Positions 1-10,209 of a stretch of 64,000 bases of DNA are shown here, in pieces; positions within the stretch are counted from its first letter, which is position 1, and each line of letters starts with the position of its first letter. The notes under the pieces were generated by a model that did not search any database, was not told the origin of the DNA, and saw only the letters and a program-made list of their open reading frames with translations. Location of the stretch: positions 35,115 through 99,114 of the forward strand of contig JAOTOM010002338.1 in the NCBI GenBank assembly GCA_034440615.1, read 5' to 3'. This DNA comes from Ashinkailepas kermadecensis (lineage: Eukaryota; Arthropoda; Thecostraca; Neolepadidae). A program made the translations under genes and the position numbers.

Positions 1-1249
1 TCGCCAAGTCCGGTCGCGTGGAATTGTGTCCAGTTTCTGGAGTCGCTTGCGCTAGAACAGGACTTTGAGATCACCTGGGTGAACATAGAGGAGAAGTCCT
101 TGGAAGGTGCGTGCGACGCTTACATCATGATGTATCGCTTTTTGACATTGTTGGATTTTCGTTTTTATATGTATTTCAGAACGTTGGAATGTGGAAGGCA
201 GCACGTTAAATTCCTCGTCTATTAAATACGGATTTTTTGTAATATTGTGTTTCCTTGCATGTGGTATTGGACTTTATTGCCTACTAACGTCATCACCAAA
301 GGTCATGCCGTCATCATTGCCTACTAACGTCGGCACCCTCTGCCCCCACCCTCACCTGGTCGTCGGCACCCTCTGCCCCACCCTCACCTGGTCGTCGGCA
401 CCCTCTGCCCCCACCCTCACCTGGCGACGGCGACGCGGCGCGTCCGCCACAGTCGCGGCACGAGCAGCTGCCGGCGTCCCTGTGGCTCGACGTGCAGAGC
501 GACAACGGCACGTATCGGCTGGGTGGCCGACCGGCGGCCGGTGCCGGCAGGACGGTCGGTGGGCCCCGTGACGGCGACGACCGGCCGCCCCCGTCGACTG
601 GCTGCGGCGGCGGTCAGAACGCTCCTGCGCCGAACTTCATGTGCTGACGCGGCAGGATCGCTGCTGGGCGCGACCTCTCGCCGATTGTAATACATGGGCT
701 GTTGTTGACATCGTTATACACCCGAGCATTGCCGTCGTTAGACCTCATTAACATTAAGCATGCTCAACAAGATCTAACAGGGAGTGCATGATAATTATTG
801 TGTGTGTATGTACATATATGTGTGTGTCTGTATCGTGTACCCAAGTATCCGTCGTCTTGTATGTACTGATAGCAAATATAGTATGTCCAGTTTGAAAAAA
901 AAACTTTATTGCTAATTTGTTGACATAATTCAATGTGATTAGTACCAGGAGACGGCGCCTCGGTGCGGCTAGCCTTTCGTTGCCAATGTTTGCAAGACTG
1001 GGTTGTGGGTCTGTAGCTGTGTTGCCAAGACGAAGGTGTCGGTGCCTGGTGCAGCCGTGGCTGCCGGTGGCCGTGTGGTGACGTGCGCCCTGCGTGTGTG
1101 TGTGTGCGACAGACCGGCACCAGTGCCTGGTGCAGCTGTCGTCGCTGCCGGTGGCCGTCTGCTACGGCACCGGAGATAACCCGACGGCGGCCCGCACGGA
1201 CGCCGCGCACAACGCGCTGCAGTACCTCAAGATCATGGTCAACAAGTAG
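1..1249 (+). CDS. loqs: Loquacious/TARBP2-type dsRNA-binding protein, last two exons (5' partial)
   Basis: Seen: an exon at 1-106 ends with phase 1 at a gtgcgt donor. A second exon at 1113-1249 follows a (GT)n-CGACAG acceptor and ends in TAG at 1247-1249. Joined, they encode ...FLESLALEQDFEITWV..., then DRHQCLVQLSSLPVAVCYG and an end of ALQYLKIMVNK. Known: this is the third dsRNA-binding domain of the Loquacious/TRBP/PACT family, whose C-terminus typically reads QCLVQLSTLPVAVCxG...LEYLKIM. In this family that domain binds Dicer and does not bind RNA strongly; the protein assists miRNA/siRNA precursor processing in the cytoplasm. The first two dsRBDs lie upstream of the window. The intron of about 1 kb holds a small repeat. 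R2D2 is less likely because it lacks this conserved terminus. Confidence 0.9.
329..424. repeat. Minisatellite, about 32 bp x 3, in loqs intron
   Basis: Three near-identical copies of a unit containing GTCGGCACCCTCTGCCCC and CTCACCTGG lie in tandem inside the last loqs intron. Confidence 0.8.
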
Positions 1250-3338
1250 ACGGCCGGCCGGACGCCGCCCCGCTGTGGCGGGTCCATCACACTTGTGCTG
1301 CCCGCCCCGGCCGACTGCCGGCGGGACCGGGCACCGGCTGCGCAGATCGTCACGCCGAGACAGCGCAACCGAAACGCCGGGCGCAACCGCTTCCTGTTTG
1401 CTGTGTGGGAGATGCTTTTCCCCCTTCCTCTCATAATCGCGTTATAAGGCGGGTTGGTGGAGACCGTACTGCTGGTCACATTCAGGGATACTACGCGTAA
1501 GTTGTGGCTGCCCATGAGAAACGCTGGGCAGCGGCACTGGGAGCGCCATTGCCGTTCCCCGTTTCTTTGTCATTGCTGTGGTTTAATTTTGATTGTAATC
1601 ATGTACTTGTCTTGTGCCACGTTTTTGTCGCCATGCGTGCAGACTGAAGTCTTGTATTCGCGCGGCCCATCCTTGTAGCGGTCCGTTTATTGGGAGTTTG
1701 TTATGATGCCTGCTTCGTGAACCAAACTGACCAGTGCGCTGTCGAAGATATCGCGCACTGTCTCAGCTGTGCCCAGCCGGGGGACTTTACCGATTCTCAA
1801 TGCGTGTAAATAGGCGAGAAGTAACCGGGCGTGGGTTAAATTGGCGTCTCAGTAGCCAGAGTGTAGGTGGTTGGGAAGACAGCGGCAGGTCGTGTCCGTC
1901 AATAACAAGCGACTGCCCGTCTCATTTTGCACCGACTTGTTGCGCCGACTGTGACAGGTGTGTGCTCCCCTGCACTGGTGTCGGCCTCCAGTGTCGACGG
2001 TGTCTCGTGTGGCCTTCGATTGGCGCGGTCGCCGCTGCGCTGACGCCGGCAGAGGGCAGCCGGCGCCGTTGCTGACGAGCGGCGGGGAGGGGCTGTCAGA
2101 GGCCGGGCGGGTCTTGCTCGGCCGCCGCTGTTCCTGTCAGTGTGTGTGTGCGCGCGTGTGTGTTCGGGTGTTGTGCTCACCCAGGTCGCTGGCCGTCGCC
2201 GCGTGCTGCCCGGCTGGTGCCTCGGCGGGGCGTGTTCTCCCGGACGTGTGTCCGGGCGGCCGTCGTAGCCGGGAGGGCGCCGCCGTAGCCGGGTGGCCGC
2301 CGCCGTAGCCGGGTGGCCGAGCGGGCAGCGCGCGGTCGACCGGCGACTGACGGCTGACGCTCGGGCGGGACAGACGAGGCGGTCCCGCCCGCACGCGCCG
2401 CCGCCGCTGGCCGCTGCTGCAGTTGTTAGTTGTTCAGCGCTAGGTGTGAGGTATCGCCCCCCCCGCTCCCGTCTACTAACCGTTCACCGTCGGACCGCTG
2501 TGGCCGGCCGCGGTTGTTCGCCGTGACCCGTCACGACCCAAGTTTCCACAGCGAGACACGTGACATCGGCCGGCCGCGTACGTCTGGTGCGTGGGTACCA
2601 GATGTACGTGGCCGGCCGAGACGTGACTTGACTCGATGGGCCGTGCTATGACTGAAAAGGCGGCCGCGACCTCACATCGGTCGATGCCCTTCCCCTCGCC
2701 CCTCACCCCCGCCCGGCAGCATACCTAACACCTGGCCCTCACCGACCGGAGTGCAGGCGGCCCGGACCCCTTGTGATCCAGTCGCAGTCCGTGCTGACGG
2801 CTCGACCGGCCGGTCAGACGTGCAGCCTGGGCCGCGACTGCAGCTGCCGCCGACAGCGGGCGCCCGCCGCCGGCCGCTACTTGGCTGGCGGCCGGCGGGG
2901 CCGCCAGCTGCCTGGCGCCACTTCTAGTCGTGAGACGGTTGTGTCGTGTGGCGACTGTGTGCTGCTGCCAGCGTCTTGAATAAACAGGCGACTGCTAGTG
3001 CCGGCCGTGTGTGGTGGTGTCGGCTTCGTCTGCCGGCCGTGTGCGGTGGCTGTGGTGACGGAGGCTCCGCCGTCTCACCGCGAAATATCGCACTGTAAAC
3101 TTCGGGTTATTCTATCACGGGCGAAGTACTGCCATGGGATGACACCCAGACACTGCTGCTACTCGAACTAGTTCCAACTCTGACAGAGCAGTCATTTCAT
3201 TAGGGTATTCCACAAGGCGTATACGCCATACGAGCGAATGAATAATCTAGAGTGAGGTGCAAATTTTGCTACACGCTAGTTTCTAGTTTCTTTCCACGTA
3301 ACGCCCACGATGTTGGCGTTAAGATTAATCCAAGGTTC
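1250..3338 (+). other. loqs 3' untranslated and downstream DNA
   Basis: No convincing coding exon is seen. The GC-rich stretch 1950-2970 contains CCG/CGG-rich low-complexity DNA and is followed by an AATAAA at 2979-2984. If that signal is used, the loqs 3' UTR would be about 1.75 kb. From 3000 to 3338 nothing is recognised. Confidence 0.4.
2979..2984 (+). terminator. Candidate loqs poly(A) signal AATAAA
   Basis: AATAAA in the context CTTGAATAAACAGG is the first clear hexamer seen in the GC-rich tract downstream of the loqs stop. Use is inferred. Confidence 0.4.
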
Positions 3339-4027
3339 AGGGCTGTCCATTGCACGTGCAGGCCCCCCCCCCCCGACGAGGCACCACCTTTCCGTGGTGG
3401 GGGGGATTGCGTGCCCCAATGACCCGGCGACCATCTTACCGGCGAGGGGTCAGACTAGGAATGCCTCACTCGTCCTTCCATCCGTACGCTCCCATTCCAA
3501 TGCCCATCTCACCCCAACATCCATATCCTTCACCTGGCCCTGCAACACCAACTATCCCTACTATGAGCAGGTAGGACAACTTCCCCGGTCCGGCCCTCCA
3601 GCTCAGTTTTACCGGGGTAGCCGCGCCCCCTCGGCCCGTCCCCCGGGGTTGACGGAGTCCTGGAGGTTGAGGTCCCCCGTCGCGCGGTGCTAGTTGTGAC
3701 GGGGGACCAACACACCTCAGGTCCCAATATCCCGGAGGGGCGGGCGGGCCCGTGGGGCCTCACGCGGGCCAAGTGGCCGGTCGCCTCGGGCCGGGGACCT
3801 GGGATCCTTCCCAGTGTCTGCCGGCCCGGCCGGCTGGGGTCAAGTGGTGGGCGGCGCTGGATCCCGGTCGGGGTGGTGAGTCTCTCTCTCCCGGCCGGGC
3901 GAAGGCGCCGCCTGCCCCGTATAGCTCCCCGGGCGCCTGGCGTCCTCCCGTCCGCGGGGCCCAGGCGTCCCCCCCGTAGGGCCCCTGTGTGGTGGGGCGC
4001 CCGAGGAGCAGAAACCAATCACACTCC

Positions 4028-5837
4028 ATGGCATCCACAAACATAAACAATTCACCTGCCCCCTCTAGTAGGGGACAGACAAGCCGACACCTCAGAAATC
4101 CAAGCGTGACGCGTATAGGGACCAGTCCCTTGGCTTGTGTTTCCGCCCCTCGTATCCTCGTCGTGAGGTCATTGGATGAGGAAAGGAGTCTTTCGCGGCT
4201 CACACCGTTTCAGAGAAAGGAAGCATGCGACAGGTTGGGAGCGGTACTCAGGTGCGAGAAGCTTAGGGATGGTGGAATAGAAATAGAGTTTAGAAATACT
4301 GATGATGCAAGCAGGGCGATGGGCGCAACCGAACTAAATTACAGTGTACGACATGAAACTGGCAGACGAATGGTTACTGTACCGATCGACGTTCGACCTC
4401 ACAATACCAAAAACTACTCGAAGGGGGTCATCAATTGTTATGATTTGAGAGACGTGTCCGAGGATGAGATTGTGGATGGCCTGGCAGAATGGGGAGTGGT
4501 AGGTGCGAGAAGGATCACTATTAGAAAGGGCCAAGAAACGCAACCCACGAACAACTTCATTTTAACATTTAGCTCCACTGATCTTCCCGAATTCATATTC
4601 GTTGGCTACGTTCGCGTGAAGGTGCGTGTGTATGTCCCAAATCCCATGCGGTGTTTTCGATGTTCCAGATTTGGACACACGACACAACACTGTCGAAATC
4701 GCGAGACATGCGGTAGATGTGGGTCGATGGACCACGCGGGAGGAAAATGTGAGGCTGAATGTCCAAAACTGCGGCCCTGATCAGAAACCCCACGCGGCCT
4801 ACGATCGCTCATGTTCCATCTTCTTGAAAGAGAAAGAAATAGTTACTCTAAAATGCACAAACAAGATCACATTTCGGGAGGCCCGTGAACTCTATGAAAG
4901 AACTTACCCAAAAATATCTTACGCAGCAGCGGCAAAATTGAACCACGCAATGGCAAAACACACTCAAAGGGAACCTCTGATAGGCTCCCAACACACACAG
5001 CCCAACATCTCCGAACTAATTTCCCAACTCATAACACTGCTCCGATCTTTTGGTGTGCCCCTTGCGTCGCCCAAGGGACAAGGACAGCCTGTACAAGACG
5101 TCGCCGAAGCGGCGGAAGCACCACCTGCCACTAGTGGATGCGGTGTTTTCTCACCAGATGCATCACCCCGACCAACGTCGAATGGGGGAGAGTGGACCCA
5201 AGTTCATCGCTCTAAGAGGCCTGCTCGGCCCTCTCCACCCAACCCTAGCCCCTCTCCGTCTACAACAATCCCCACCTTGAAATCCCCGTCTCCCACTTCC
5301 CGTCTTTCTTCCAACCTCCCTTCACCTACACGCACCGCAACCACCTCCAAATCCCTCCTCTCCACACCCTCCCTGCCTGACCCCTCTCCCCTTCCCGTGA
5401 GCCACCCCTCACGTTCAACCACTACTTCCGCACCTCCCCCACCCCCCTCACCCTCAGCTTCCACGTCCGTTCCTGCATCGCCGTCCGGTAACCCCCGACG
5501 AATTCCAATCTCCGACATCAGCTTGCAATATCAGGAAGCTGAAAGGCGCGCCCGCGAGACGAAGAGGGCCCGACTGGCTCAAGTCGAAAAGACACGGGCG
5601 AAGGACAAAGGTGTGGAAGGTGCCCCTCCCGCAAAGTCGGGCACGCCAACGCCTCGAAGGCGAGTGGAGGGACCGCTGGGAGAACCAGTTGTGCCGCACG
5701 GTATGGGTCCTCCCCCGCCCCCGCCGCAGCTGAGCGCCCCTCAAAAGCGAGGGCTACCGTGGTCAGGAACCCCTCCTGGGGGACGGCTCGCCGCGGTCGC
5801 GACCGAGAACGACCTCACTGGGCAACTCTATGAGTAA
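4028..5837 (+). pseudogene. LINE ORF1 (gag-like, CCHC knuckles), frameshifted
   Basis: Reading starts at ATG 4028 (MASTNINNSPAP...). Two knuckles of form CX2CX4HX4C are seen (CFRCSRFGHTTQHC and CGRCGSMDHAGGKC). The frame is broken in the A-run at 4765-4768. The downstream frame continues as a third Cys/His motif followed by KEKEIVTLK and ITFREARELYE, as in I-group gag proteins, then a Pro/Ser/Thr-rich tail to 5837. In the family, ORF1 binds the element RNA. The break is a single extra base. A +1 programmed frameshift cannot be excluded, but simple decay is more likely given the other lesions. Confidence 0.88.
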
Positions 5838-5922
5838 CCTGGAACCCTCCGGGGAGCACTTTTAGACACTTCCAGTTTTAACTTGACTCACCATCATATC
5901 GCCTTTAGTTTTACAGTGGAAC

Positions 5923-8900
5923 ATGCGTGGTTTTAGAGCGAATTTTACTGACCTGCAGAGGGTTTTATCTCATAAACGACCTATTGCTGTAGGGCTTCAG
6001 GAAGCAAAGCTGCCAACTGGTATCCAGTGTTCCATTAAAGGATATTCTGTATTCCGGAAAGATAATACAAATATTGATACCATTGCACACGGTGGGGTAA
6101 TGTTGGCTGTCCACCATGGAACGCCTTGTCGAGAAATCGCATTGCAGTCAACACTACAGGCTGTAGCCGTACGTATTAATATTCACCATCTTGTTATATC
6201 ATTATGTTCAATCTATCTTCCCCCAGGAGTAGCATTCCCCTCTGCTGAGCTCAGGAGTCTTATGCTGGAACTTCCTCCTCCCGTTTTACTCTTGGGCGAT
6301 TTTAACTCTCATCATACTCTGTGGGGTTCTGTCACCTCAAACACACGTGGTAGACATATGGAAGCCTTTTTAATCGACGAATCGCTGTGTTTACTAAACA
6401 CAGGTTCTCCGACACATGTAACGCTACCCTCCGGAAACAAATCAGTGTTAGATCTTACCTTGTGCAGTCCCCAGATCAGTCATCGCTGTGTTTGGTCAGT
6501 AGACGATGACCCGCTCGGAAGCGACCATTTTCCAATCTGGTTGGAATTTCGCTGCGATGTTATTTTGGGAACAAGGCCACCGCGATGGAATATCCGCAAG
6601 GCCAACTGGCATCAGTTTAATGAAATGTTGCAGGAAAAATGTTATAACGATGACTCTAGTCCATTTAATTCAACACTAACCGTGGAAAATTTTACGTCAC
6701 TAATAATCGACTCAGCCTCTAAAAGCATACCCAGAACGTCCAGAACTCCCCGCCGTGCTCCCGTGCCGTGGTGGACTGAGGAGTGCCGGAATGTTATCCG
6801 TGCTCGTAGACGAGCTTACAAGGCTTTTGACCGTCACAGTACGACAGCGAATCTAATTGTATTTCGGAAAGCCAGAGCACATGCTCGGCGCACAATTCTT
6901 GAGGCCAAAAGAATGTCCTGGAGAGCATATATTGGCAGTCTTAATCGATTTACACCAACAGGACAGATCTGGTCCCAGATTAAACGTATTTCCGGACAGT
7001 TTTCGTCAGTCCCTCTCCCCGTATTGAGTGTAGGGGACGCTGATATTAGCCACCCGTCAGATGTAGCGAATGAGATAGGCCGTTTTATCTCCGAACGCAG
7101 TCGTGGCGGAAGCACTGACCCAGAGTTTTTGCGTTTTAAGTCGCACTGCGAGGGGAACCCCATTGATTTCATCACTTCACAATCACTTGACTACAATGAC
7201 CCATTTACACTGACTGAATTAACATCAGCCATTAGCGCCTTGAGAATTGTTGCCGAGGGACCGGACCAGATCAACAATGCCATGCTGAAGCGGCTTTGTC
7301 TCCAGGCGCTGAAAGCTTTGTTGGCCACCTTCAACCGGGTATGGGAAGCTGGTGCTTTCCCGGAAGGTTGGCGCGAGGCGATTATTATCCCAATCAGGAA
7401 ACCTACAAAAAACGGATTACATCCATCGCACTATCGCCCCATATCGCTTACCTCTTCACTTGGCAAACTAATGGAAAAAATGGTAAACGTTAGACTGACG
7501 TGGTACTTAGAAAGCCAACATTTTTTCACAAACGAACAATGTGGTTTTAGAAGAAACAGAAGCACCGTTGACCATATTTTACTTTTGGATACCTCGATTC
7601 GTGCAGCTTTTAAACAGAAACAACATCTTAACGCTGTGTTTTTTTACATTGAAGCGGCATATGACACGACCTGGCGTTATGGCATTCTTTTAAAGCTTCA
7701 AAGAAGTGGTATCCGCGGCCGTATGGGCACGTTCTTACAAAACTTTTTAGCAGACCGTTTTTTTCGTGTCCGTATTGGTGACCATCTATCCGCACGCTTT
7801 CAACTCTCAAATGGAATCCCACAAGGCAGTGTGCTAAGTGTTGCTCTCTTCGCCATTATGATTAATGACGTTTTTGTTGGGCTTCCTTCAAGTATTTGCC
7901 GATCTCTATTCGTTGACGATATAGCTATTTGGTCCTCTTCTTCAAGAGCCTCTACATCGTCGCGGCAGCTCCAGCTGGCGACAAACCATCTCCAGAGGTG
8001 GAGCACCATGAATGGTTTTACGTTATCCACCACAAAAACAGCAGCAATGCATTTCTGTCGCCGTCGTTGCTGCCGTGATCTTGCACTTACGCTATATGGT
8101 GAACCCATTCAACTATACCCTGTATTCAAGTTTTTAGGTATGTATTTTGACAGCCGCTTGCTTTACCGGGAACATCTAAGAATTCTTCGTGACAAATGCA
8201 TTACATCTATGAATATTCTAAAATGTGTGGCACGTACATCGTACGGAGGGGACCGACAAACACTGCTACTCCTCTACCGATCACTCATCCGCTCAAGGCT
8301 AGACTATGCTTGCTTTGTTTATGACGGCGCCTGTACATCCGGAAAGCGTGTTCTGGATGTTGTTCAAAATGCCGCTATGAGGATTGTGACTGGTGCATTC
8401 CGGACTTCGCCAACCGCGAGCCTTCTGGCCGAAGCCAACGAGCCGCCACTTTCCCTGGGGAGACAGATGCTTGGGATGCGCTACGCATGCAAGTTACGTC
8501 GTTTCCCACAGCACCCAGCATACCAAGCAGTGTTCTCGCGTCACACTGTATCAATTTTTTTTCAGACAACGGTGCCCGTTTGTACCGACCTCTGTGCACA
8601 AGGATCAGTGATCTTTTCAACGAAAGCCAATTGGAAATTCGTAACGTGAAACGCGCCCCGCTGGTCTTAACATCCCCGTAGAGACTTATCTCACTGGAAC
8701 CGAGAATAGATCTAGTATTGGCTGGCATCCGTAAGGAGGACACTCTCCCGAATGAGTTTCGGGCGCGGGCTTTGGAACACATACACATTTTATAACACCT
8801 ACGCAAAAACTTTTACCGATGGATCGAAAACCGACGCTGGGGTTGGGAGTGCCTTTGTAAGCGACACAGCCACCAGATCGTTTACATTACCGAGACACGC

Positions 8901-9633
8901 ATCTGTGTACACGTCTGAGCTCGTGGCAATCCATAAAGCGTTGGCTTACATAGAAGTCGGGAATGAGGAAGATCATGTGATTTTATCAGACTCCTTGAGC
9001 AGCCTTTTGGCACTCAAGAGTTTTAATCCCACAGACGCTCTGATAACTGACATCTTACGTCGCTTGACTGAATTAGATGAAGCAGGAAAAGTCCATTTCT
9101 GCTGGATTCCCAGCCACGTGGGTATCGCAGGAAATGAAAAAGCTGATAGCGCTGCTAGACGCGCAGCACATGCTCCCTTGCGCAGAGCATTCCCAATTCC
9201 GGCCAGGGACTACTACTCAGGGATCCCTTCCTTCCTGGCAAGGAAGTGGCAAGCTAGCTGGGACGAACTAGTGTTGAACAAATTGCGGACAATAAAGCCA
9301 TCTCTCGGCCAGTGGATCTCGTGTTCTCGTAGGACAAGGATAGAAGAGGTGACGCTATGCCGGCTGCGTATAGGCCATACTTATGCCACCCATGCTTATT
9401 TACTCAAAGGTGAGAATATGCCACAATGTTCTAGATGCGGTGCAGTATTGACAGTTCGTCACGTTCTAATTTCGTGCCCGAGGCTTTCCTTGGAGCGTCG
9501 ACATCATTTCGGGAGTAACCAGGCTCACTCCCTCTTAGCAGTTTTGGATGACCAATCACAGATCGTTAAATCCGGAAACATCCTCACCTTCCTATTTACT
9601 GTGAAATTTTGTGCTATCTACCCAGGGCGCTAA
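5923..9633 (+). pseudogene. LINE ORF2: endonuclease, reverse transcriptase, RNase H; multiply broken
   Basis: The frame opens at ATG 5923 just after codons for QWN. Endonuclease signatures are QWNMRGFRANF, VGLQEAKL, LLGDFNSHHTLWGS and SDHFPIW. RT signatures are HYRPISLTSSLGKLMEK, NEQCGFRRNRSTVDHILL, GIPQGSVLSVALF and the catalytic SLFVDDIAIW. Motif A reads VFFYIEAAYDTTW: the first catalytic Asp is Tyr (TAC, 7645-7647). The frame is lost at the T-run 8555-8562, continues in another frame with an in-frame TAG at 8679-8681, and returns near 8790. RNase H follows (FTDGSK, TSELVAIHKAL, LSDSLSSL, SHVGIAGNEKAD), and then a Cys/His motif (CSRCGAVLTVRHVLISCPR). Nothing here could make an active enzyme. 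Confidence 0.93.
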
Positions 9634-9710
9634 CATCAGAATTGTACCAGGAATTATACCTGTAGCACAGGAAGCGCCGTACAGCAACGGTTTAAACAAT
9701 TAACTGTTAT

Positions 9711-9767
9711 GGGCGCCAAATGACCGAGTAGTCGGCGCGCCCTTAAGCCCAAATAATCAATCAATCA
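9711..9767 (+). other. LINE 3' hairpin and (TCAA)n tail
   Basis: GGGCGC (9711-9716) pairs with GCGCCC (9737-9742), and GAC (9722-9724) pairs with GTC (9731-9733). The hairpin is followed by CTTAAGCCCAAATAA and tandem TCAA up to the 3' TSD. In LINEs such 3' structures can be the recognition site for the reverse transcriptase. The same module occurs alone at 11003-11059 and 59835-59888. Confidence 0.75.
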
Positions 9768-9780
9768 AGGGCTGTCCATT

Positions 9781-10198
9781 CATCCGTTTCTATGCCACTT
9801 ATTTTGAATTGAGATAAGATAATGCGAGCGAGAAAGAAAGTCAGAGCGTAGACGAAAACCAGATATTGATTAGCTCTGCCACAAACAAAGTTCTAGGTAC
9901 AATGACCATCAACAATAATAAAATACCAAAAATGTATATTCCCCGTACGTCACCAATTGCGCTTACCGCCACAAGGCGGCACCATCATGGGCTTGGCGAA
10001 TCGCGAGTCGCACGCGTTTCCTCCAGCTCAGTCTCTGAATATCACTCGGACCTCACAGGAGCCATTCGACTGGCAAAACTGAACCTGAGATCGACACCAC
10101 CTGCAACGGGCAGCGCTCAGCACCTTGTCAGGCAGTGCGCGTACATCGCGGCACAAGCTCAGAAATACGCTCGTGCGGCGCTGCGGACCGAGGAGCTC
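9781..10198. other. Spacer between LINE and MLH1 3' end
   Basis: No gene or recognised repeat is seen here. Confidence 0.4.
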
Positions 10199-10204
10199 TT
10201 TATT
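10199..10204 (-). terminator. Candidate MLH1 poly(A) signal
   Basis: TTTATT on the plus strand is AATAAA on the MLH1 strand. It lies five bases after the TAG stop at 10210-10212, so the 3' UTR would be only about 20-35 nt. Use is inferred. Confidence 0.5.
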
Positions 10205-10209
10205 CATCG

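Larger units (their letters stand above)
3339..9780 (+). mobile_element. I-group (I/Nimb-like) non-LTR retrotransposon, nearly full length, with TSD
   Basis: A perfect 13-bp direct repeat, AGGGCTGTCCATT, occurs at 3339-3351 and 9768-9780. The element between them is about 6.4 kb. It has a GC-rich 5' leader, an ORF1 with CCHC zinc knuckles, an ORF2 with apurinic-type endonuclease, reverse transcriptase, RNase H and a C-terminal Cys/His motif, and a 3' UTR ending in a hairpin and a (TCAA)n tail. This order (three-knuckle gag, EN-RT-RNH, short tandem tail) is typical of the I group of LINEs. The copy is dead: it has frameshifts in both ORFs and a lost catalytic Asp in RT. Clade assignment beyond the I group needs a tree. 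Confidence 0.93.
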
